Source: Ooceraea biroi (Eukaryota > Arthropoda > Insecta > Hymenoptera > Formicidae). Taken from it: a DNA stretch of 64,000 bases. Positions 56,090 to 64,000 of this stretch are shown here, piece after piece (positions within the stretch are counted from its first letter, which is position 1; the number at the start of each line of letters is the position of its first letter). The notes below the pieces were generated by a model. That model saw only the letters and a program-made list of their open reading frames with translations. It did not search any database and was not told the DNA's origin. Where the stretch lies: positions 1 to 64,000 of the forward strand of contig NC_039515.1 of the NCBI RefSeq assembly GCF_003672135.1. The letters are read 5' to 3'. The position numbers were made by a program, and so were the translations under genes.

Positions 56090-58990
56090 AGTTTAAATAC
56101 CTCATTGTATGTGTGTGTGTGTGTACAGTATATACAGTAATATTACTACATATTACTGTACAAGTCTTTTCGTGAAATTACAGTGAAATGCTATTTATGT
56201 CATGTCTTTTTTTATAAAACCAGTTTATTGTCAACCACAAGAAGTGAATATAAAATTTCATACAATGTTCAATAATTCATAATCATAATATATCATATAA
56301 TACCTGTTTACTTAGATGCTCTTTTTACCCAATTGTTAATTAATGTAGCGCTATCAAAGCCATTAAGATTAATATGTGGAATGTGATGAAACGCATAAAA
56401 GAGCAGAACATCCTGAGATACATTTTGCAGGCGACACTTAGAACTCGACGACATTAGAGAGATATTAGATGACAGATGATAGATATTTCTACAATCTCGT
56501 ATCCTGATTGGATTGCATAATATCGGATATGACTGTAAATCGATATATGCCTGGAATGCAAGAGTAACATCGAAATTAAAGCAATTCCATGCGGATTCCA
56601 TACGGATCTAAACGAACGTCGTTTTAACGTACATTAAAAACTTGTTAGTGATATGGTTCATTGTCTTGTCATATTCTAGTCACTATTGTCAAAGAGGGAA
56701 TGATGTTTCTTGTCGACGAGAGCAGTCTTCTATTCACCAAATTTTACCTTCCTTCAAACATAGCGTGATTTTTGAGACTCCGACACGTGCGCTGCCTAAT
56801 TAATGCTACAAGTGAGACATTTACACGATACATTACTCGCGCGTATAGACTATATAAAGAAAATTAACATTTGACACGCACAAAGTGTCGTCTACCTAAA
56901 CAATCGGAATATTTTTACGACGCTCGCGTGTTCCGACCAATATCGGCCGATTTTCTTTTTCTTTACTGTAAGAAATATGTCAAATTAAATGGTAAGGATT
57001 GACTTCTCATTAAATGTTTTACGTGGTTGCCCGTTACGTGACTGTTGAGGTAACTGCGCACTGATATATTAATGCCAGATAAAGGTACTCCAAGATAAAG
57101 AGATATGAAGATCATTTAGAACAAAAAAAGAACGTGTTCTAAAAGTTTTCTCAATTTCTCTAATGCGAAAGAAACGTGAATTGCATCATGAATTTCTTCA
57201 CAATATGGAGCTGTTTAACTGTTCAAACTTTGGACAGCCCTAGTCCAAAGACACAAAAGAAATATTTGTATCTTCCATTCATGCTAAAAGATAACAAGAT
57301 CTTAAATAAATTTCAATATTTTCTGTATCAGAAATAACACTAAAGATTGAAGAACATCCAAATAGCTTTCAAGCGTTAAGCTTGACTTAGTCGAAAAAGA
57401 CTACTTTAGACAGTTTTTAGTCATTTGTATTGTTTGCACAGTTGAGATTAAACGGAGATAGATTAACGAGTGTTCGTCTTTCCGTCTTTCGTGCTACCCA
57501 GCGTGATGTATCTCACCAAGTGAAAATAGACTCACGCGCAACGCCGGAAACGCGCCTCTCGGCAATTCTCTCTGCATGTTGCTGAATCTCGTATACAATT
57601 TTATGCGCATTCAAAAGATCGGCATTCCCCTCGCGAATGAATCCGCACAAGTGTCCATAACGGATCGCACGTACTTACTCGGATTTACAGGAGGTGACGG
57701 GAGATGCCTTGTTCCTCAGATAAATTCTGCGATAACGATTAGACGATTAGTGGAGTTAATTGCTAGTTAAGCTATCCTAAACACATAAACGTCGAAGAGA
57801 AATGAAAGGGTTGAAAATTCGAGTATAATCTTCGCATACGATTCGACAGGCGCGATGGTCGCCATCGATCAATTTCGTTCGTCAACTAAACTCTTTATTC
57901 TCTACGAGAGGTGTCCTAATCGCTAGTACGGATACGCTTTTTGTGTGCAGAACGATTGAAACGTATTTAAAAAGTGCTTAAAGACAAGCGTTCCATTTCT
58001 GTCAGACTATTCCAATAGAATCCGTTGTTCTCGCGAAAACCGTTTTTAAGGACTGGATGCATCAACATTAACATTTTTAAACTTCCAGCTTCTTTTTATG
58101 TTTCCTCACCTATTATTAATGATATTTTCATTGAAAATATGACAATAAAAATTATGCAAAACTAAGATCAGACTACCAAATACAGTTTATATGACTTAAT
58201 ATAGCCATATAGCTTAATTTATATTGACAAGCTTAATTGACAATGTGAAAAAAGAATAATCCAAAAGTATCGAAATGTATTAATCTCTTGCTAGATTCAA
58301 TAACTAATCTTTCAAAATTATAAAAGAATGTTTTAAATCATATATATTTTAAACGTTATCATGAAAATTTGGAGTTATCAAACTAATTACAATAAAGTTA
58401 CATGAAATTAATTACTGAAAAATTAGAAGATTGTAATTTTTGAGCCAATTATGATAATAAAATTTAATTTCTCAATCTCTTTTTTAGTTCTCCATTATTA
58501 TATTAGAATTAACTAACGCAGATTAATAATATCTGATATTTCCTTGGATAACTCTATATTTGTCATTAATGAAGAAAGAAAATAATTAGCGCTGATGTTG
58601 TTGCAACTGTCCTGAAATATCGCCATTCCGTACGCCACAAAAGGAGCGTTTTTTGTGGAATACAATACATTTGCAATAATTTGAGCGCAATATGATTCGA
58701 CTTCGTCGTTCAATACGTATTAACAATACTTCATTTCTTGCTTAATACAAATTTAAAATAATGATCTCGAGCTCTTATAACTACCTCTATTTCGCTTATT
58801 GAGAAGTTACAAGATCGTTCGTACTTTTACAGTATATTATCTAAAATATTAGCTGCGCGATATAGAAAGCTAGTTTTGTTTAATTTCGAAACGTATATAA
58901 CCGCGCAAAGCAGTGAAACAGAAAGAATCAATAAGAAATTTTTGCAATATCTCACGTTATCAATAACTAAGTATTTATAACCGCCAGGAA
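56090..58990. other. Nup107 3' flank and gene-free sequence
   Basis: A (TG)n tract at 56110-56124 lies in the presumed Nup107 3' UTR. Short open frames (56308-56601 minus, 57576-57770 plus) lack domains and splice support. No repeat family is recognised. Confidence 0.5.
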
Positions 58991-58994
58991 ATAA

Positions 58995-59372
58995 TGAATA
59001 CAAATAATAAACAAATGTTCTTCGACCACCACTGGCTAAAAATATATTTATAATGCACAACGTTTCGGCTTAATTTGAAGCCCTTCTCAAGTGCAAACCA
59101 ATTAACATCATTTTTGTTAGAAAATGATATATAATGTTAAAAAAATGATGTTAGAAAATGATATATAATGTTTAAAAAAATTATATATAATGTTAAGGTA
59201 ACAGGGTAACATTATATATCATTTTTTTTAACATTATATATCATTTTCTAACAAAAATGATGTTAATTTGTTTGCACTTGAGAAGGGCTTTAAATTAAGC
59301 CGAAACGTTGTGCGTTATAAATATATTTTTAGCCAGTGGTGGTCGAAGAACATTTGTTTATTATTTGTATCT
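58995..59372. mobile_element. Foldback element of about 375 bp
   Basis: Arms are inverted about 59183: AATAATAAACAAATGTTCTT...CGACCACCACTGGCTAAAAA at the left against TTTTTAGCCAGTGGTGGTCG...AAGAACATTTGTTTATTATT at the right. Inside are matched AACGTTTCGGCTTAA...AAGCCCTTCTCAAGTGC segments and AT-rich ATGATATATAATGTT tandem words at the centre. No coding sequence. Confidence 0.88.
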
Positions 59373-59651
59373 CACGTTATCTTATTGCATACGTTAAACG
59401 CTGAAGTTACAATGTAAGAATGGCGATATAAATGCAAGGTGCGCGCGCGCGTGTGTATGTGTGTGTTTGACACCGATCGATATCAATTTACACAATTAGT
59501 TCAAATTGATCACAGAACTTTAACGTTTGCTATAAAACGTATACATAGTTATATATATAACGCAATATGGTACTGCAAAAACTTCCTGGTGATTGTTAAT
59601 CGAAGTGTTTGTGATAAAGTGATACTATTATAACATAACTGTTGCAATATG

Positions 59652-60020
59652 CAGGGTGTCTCAGAAAGAATGGGACAATGCTCGTGTGCAGATAGAGCGG
59701 ACTGAACTGAGTCGAAAAGTCTTGTACCATATATTTTACAATTTTCGCAATTTTCGAGTGCCTAGCGATCGCAGTGGCAATGGCTAGGCAGGCCACTTGT
59801 AATAAACAACACCCCGCGCGCCTAGCAACCTTGATCGCTAGGCGGTCGCATCTCGCCGCGCACTTGCATTCGGTGGTAGGCCGGAATAATACAGTAATTT
59901 TTAATAATTAATAACTCGTTAACTATTGCTAAAATTGTAAAATGGTACAAGACTTTTCGACTCAGTTCAGTCCGCTCTATCTGCACACGAGCATTGTCCC
60001 ATTCTTTCTGAGACACCCTG
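59652..60020. mobile_element. 369-bp MITE with CAGGGTGTCTCAGAAAG ends
   Basis: CAGGGTGTCTCAGAAAGAAT at the left is exactly complemented at the right (ATTCTTTCTGAGACACCCTG). The arms continue for about 100 bases through GAGTCGAAAAGTCTTGTACC. The same GAGTCGAAAAGTC.TGTACC core occurs in the element at 10549-11243. Confidence 0.92.
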
Positions 60021-63000
60021 TATATAACTCTTGTGATACTGCGTTGACAATGTTTCCACACATATAAATAGATGTTTTAAAAATGTACGAAATCTAGAAA
60101 GGCGCATACAGTCAAAACGCAACGAAAGATTGTGCTAAAGACGTCCTTCCAAAATTTTCTGTAACACTTATCGTTAATATGATTATATTATAGCTAATTA
60201 TCATCGAAATTGCATAAACGTACAGTCCATACATGAGAGCGCGATAAAAGTTTCATTCTGTCCTGCCGCACTTTTGTTCATGTGCCTTACATCGTAATCG
60301 TGCATGGATGGAAGCTTATAAGTAGACTTCTCTCCCTTCCCCTATAGTACGTTATTAGTGAATTTAAAGATAGAATCTAGAGTTGTAAATGTTACGCTCT
60401 AAATATCGCTAACAATTCGAAATCATGTTTGAAACTGTACAACATTGACGGCTGCTCGCATGCAGTGTACTGAATGACCAATATGTTAACTTTAGTCTCT
60501 AGGGCGCTTCCGCAAAAACCACGTTTCTTTTATTAGGTGTACAAATTAATTTGATGTTTTTTTCAAGAAACTTAGCCTTTACTGCAAAAAGATATTAAAC
60601 ATGTCAATTTTCACTCATAATTTTCTAATACTTTTCTCGATCTATTTGGGCAGCTAAAGAAATTCCCTTTCAAAAAGAAGAAAATAAATAAAAGCTCAAT
60701 TTCTTAAAAAAGAAAGCATCGCATTAATTTGTGCGTCTAACATATCGTCCCTTTATACGTATTGATGTACAGTAATATAGCCGAAAATTTTTCTTACGAC
60801 CTATGCTATTATTTGTCTCTTATGAACTAACAACTTGGGACATCGTCGGGCTGCTCCTAGAAAAATGGAAATGTACATCAATTAAATCGCGAAAAACTGA
60901 AAAAATTGCGTTAAGTAAATCATCGTGGCTAAATATTTATATGATTCAAGCGAGCGAATGGCTTTCTCAAAGAGGTCGTGAAAATTATTAATTAATAAAA
61001 ACACAAATGTAAGACTTCTTTTTCACGAAGATTTAACATAATTCTATAAAATTTACATTCCGGATAAATAATGAGTTTTAAAAAGTTTATAAGAAAAAGA
61101 GATGCGACTGTCTGTATTATTATCGCCTGTGATAATTTCAGGTAAAGCGGAAACTTATTAAACGTTTCGGCTTAACTATTAATTCTTAAAATGATAGTAA
61201 AATTCTATTTGTACCACTAGACGCGGATATATTTCTTTATATATGTTATTGTCTATGTGTATTATCTCTGTATATATATCATGCGAATGGAACACTTTAT
61301 CTACGCAACTTACGAGTTATGCTTTATTGCAGAATTATGCGATTTAATTTATCTTGTACATTTACATGCACGAATGATTGATCCGTACACGTGTAACTTG
61401 TCATGCAATTCGCTTCGATTTATGATAATTTAAAAGAGCTTTTTCTGGGAGCAGCCTGCTTCTATTATTCCTGCAAGTTGATAATTTATTATTGTCATTC
61501 ACAGAAGTAGGAGTTTTATCCGCTTACAAACTATACCGCGTTCACGGAGAGAACAACCATGCTTTTCGTCCGGTTCGGTCAGATCCTGCTCGATGAGACA
61601 CCTATTTTGCCACGTCGCCAAACCGGTCTTGCAAGCCAGACTAGCTGTAGCCATCATGTACGCTATAGAGGCCCTAACCAGTGATGCCAGAAATTGAGCT
61701 TGGTAGCATGCGATAGCATGTAGTATGTTAAGTATGTAGTGAGGATAGTCTCGTGACGTACATAAGTCACATCGTGTCCGTGATAGTCGCGTCGTGTACG
61801 CACATGGTAAATTACGATATAATAATAGCGCGATGTTCAAATTATTTCATCTATTTTATTTACAAAGAAGGGCGTCCAAGATTGTATGATAACGCACGCG
61901 GCACTAACTATAGTAGCGCGTTCGAGTTTTCCCACTTTGCCGAAAGCTCTGCGTGGTCGTTCTCTTCGTGAATGCGGTATAGAATCTGTTATACTTTCGA
62001 ACAATGTCTTTAGAAAAAACAAACGAATGAAAAATATAGCGATAGCCTACATCTCGAGCAATAATCTCTTTATTGATCGGGATTGCTCACAAGTATTGTC
62101 ATATCGAAATTCAGCGACACAAACATCGATTAAATGTGTTCTTATTGTCATTTATTGTAACTTACACGTTAGTAATTAATACGAGATTCTACTTAACGAT
62201 CTTACGTTATTACATCTCGCTCTCTTCGTAAAGCTAGATAATGTAAGTTTCAGAGTTTTGTTTTGCATATGTTTATGTATGATACTCGCCTGTGTATATA
62301 ATGCGCATGTAATTAAATACAAACTGGTCTTTTCGTGCGATAAGCGATTGAAAGAATCACAAAGGATTTCTTGCGCGGTAAATTTTGATGTGGACACACG
62401 GGCACTTAGGAGCTGGACACGGATTTAAAACTTGACTCTGACTTGAACATGAGAAACATTAATGCTACATCCGCTAGCCTAGTTGATTATGTATTCCGCT
62501 GATTTCTCTTGGCTGTACGCCTTATCTCTTGCACCGTTTTTCCGGTGTAGAATAAACATCTACACGAGTAATCACCATATGCTGTTTTTTTTTTCGATAT
62601 TTCGATGCTCTGCTTTTCTTCTTTACCTTGCGCAGAATTATCCTTACCAATCGCGTGAAACGTGCGTACAAACGAATATTGTCTAATAATTTGACTATTT
62701 AATTCAATTATGTTAGCATGGAGGACATAATTAAAATGGTCTGAAATATTTGAAAAAACTTCTCGATGCAATCTTTTCTCTCTGACATTTTCTTTCTTTT
62801 CTTAGCTTTACTCACATACGATACGCGTCACGCATAAGAGACCAGTTCTAAAGTACTGCACGGTGTCCCTTGTTGAGTGGGTCCTAATCCTTGTAATTAA
62901 AGACATTTATTATCTGTACCCAAGGCACATTTTATACTTTCATACTGTTTTAGGAAGGTCCACTCTATAGTATATACATATTATAGCATTGTTACACGTA

Positions 63001-63096
63001 CAGGGGATAGCTGTTTGTAACTTGCATCTCCCTTAAGTATTACTTGTTGTTCTTCTTCTTTACTTTCTTGTACATAATTCACATTTCGTTAACGAC

Positions 63097-63133
63097 TCTC
63101 TCTCTCTCTCTCTCCCCCCCTCTCCCCCCCTCT

Positions 63134-63165
<32 letters not shown>
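63097..63165. repeat. (CT)n repeat with C8-9 interruptions
   Basis: CTCTCT runs are interrupted by three TCTCCCCCCC units at 63113-63139. Confidence 0.95.
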
Positions 63166-63589
63166 TTCGTTGACTATTCTACGTATTATTGTCAAGTCGA
63201 CAGCATTTATAAATGTATTTCTTACGTACTTATTTACCGATTTAAAAAAAGAAAAAATTACATTAAGATCAACTATAACTTTGTGCAAAATTTACATTGT
63301 ACATGTACATCGCGCGCGATGCATCTTCGTTTCCTCGCACATCGATTTTAAGTGTATAATTAATCTCAGCACATCTCCGGATACCGGATATTCAGATATC
63401 CTTTGCCCCTGATAATGAACGTTCATTCATTATTGTCAGAATTTCATTGGTCTTACCCAAGTTTTACATCTCATCATAATTATTGTCAAAATTTCATTGG
63501 TTTACCCGACTCTGATCATCATTATTGTCTTTCTAAGTTAAAAGTTAAAGAATACTGAAATTTCACGTCCCTGTGTACATGTTCATATG

Positions 63590-63672
63590 TGTATATATAT
63601 TTTTTTTATGTATATATATATGTATATATATATTATGTATATAATATATATATATATATATCATATAATATG
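63590..63672. repeat. (AT)n-rich microsatellite
   Basis: GTATATATAT and TATATGTATA words dominate, with a T8 run at about 63600. Confidence 0.85.
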
Positions 63673-64000
63673 TGAAATATTGAATCTGTGATAGATCTTA
63701 AAAATATTTTGCTAATCTTTTACTTTACCTTACAAGTAGACCTTACGCGCTAAATACTTTCTTACAACCTTGTATCGTGTTTCGCCGATTTAGCAATCGT
63801 GTGTGTTTATATTGTCATCGTTTCTGCGATCATCTTAAATCGAGCAGTTTTCGTCGCCAACTTCGTCTTCTACTATTTGTTCCGCGTTTAAAGAGGGAAA
63901 TCCGGCAATTCATCTCGAGAATAAAAGAAGTGTGATGATAAACGTTATGAAGATCGTAAATGCAGGTAATATTCGATCGACGCCGTTAACGTTCCTTTGC

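Larger units (their letters stand above)
60021..64000. other. Gene-free sequence to the window end
   Basis: No exon, repeat family or RNA gene is recognised apart from the simple repeats listed. Much of it has the look of a long 3' UTR or intergenic DNA. The open frames are short, and the longest (63044-63412) runs through the CT repeat. Confidence 0.45.

Noticed and set aside
1..64000. tRNA genes and CRISPR arrays
   Set aside because: No TTCGANNC-type T-arm with a matching acceptor stem was noticed, and CRISPR arrays are not expected in insect DNA; the tandem units at 35-36 kb are 5S rRNA.

Overview
This is insect nuclear DNA. It is AT-rich, with short spliced exons, GT-AG introns of about 55-500 bases and many transposons. 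The mariner families, the DUF4817-like element, scattered CCTAA/TTAGG runs and the many small inverted-repeat elements suggest a hymenopteran, most likely an ant; the species cannot be fixed from this window. Three runs of exactly 100 N (12394-12493, 27439-27538, 41138-41237) mark scaffold gaps of unknown true size.

Host genes whose exons join in frame: a possible securin-like gene (14585-16331, minus, one single-base frameshift), SERP/RAMP4 (17610-18720, minus), TM9SF3 (22394-25404, minus, 10 exons, 588 aa), the N-terminal half of a GRAMD1/Aster-type sterol-transfer protein (27595-28731, minus, cut off next to a gap), TSR3 (30353-31356, minus, 4 exons, 262 aa) and Nup107 (52967-56089, plus, 7 exons, 813 aa). 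They are ordinary housekeeping genes with no operon logic. SERP and TM9SF3 act in the secretory pathway, GRAMD1 in ER lipid transfer, TSR3 in 18S rRNA maturation and Nup107 in the nuclear pore. Five tandem 5S rRNA-like units lie on the minus strand at 35.35-36.21 kb.

Layout. 0-13 kb is a nest of inverted-repeat elements, a GAGTG/CGACGA low-complexity block and a gap. 13-31 kb is the gene-rich part, interrupted by a nearly intact mariner (20.19-21.48 kb), a 0.96 kb foldback (25.77-26.73 kb) and a gap inside a transposon. 32-40 kb holds two degenerate THAP/P-element-like genes, the 5S array and a second mariner. 41-52.7 kb is a very large palindrome: two arms of about 3 kb around a 58-base spacer, carrying decayed Tc1-like transposase copies, followed by a third partial copy. 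Nup107 follows. 56-64 kb shows no gene, only two inverted-repeat elements and simple repeats.

The most unusual signal is in the palindrome region. A 16-base hairpin matching the metazoan histone mRNA 3' stem-loop occurs three times (42287, 47643, 49557). Two copies lie just downstream of a Tc1-like transposase. One transposase copy also starts beside a divergent CCAAT/TATA promoter like those between histone gene pairs. No histone coding sequence is visible. Other points of interest are the 5S variant with paired stem changes, two alternative exons that each complete the same THAP zinc finger, and the GRAMD1 gene that stops at an assembly gap.
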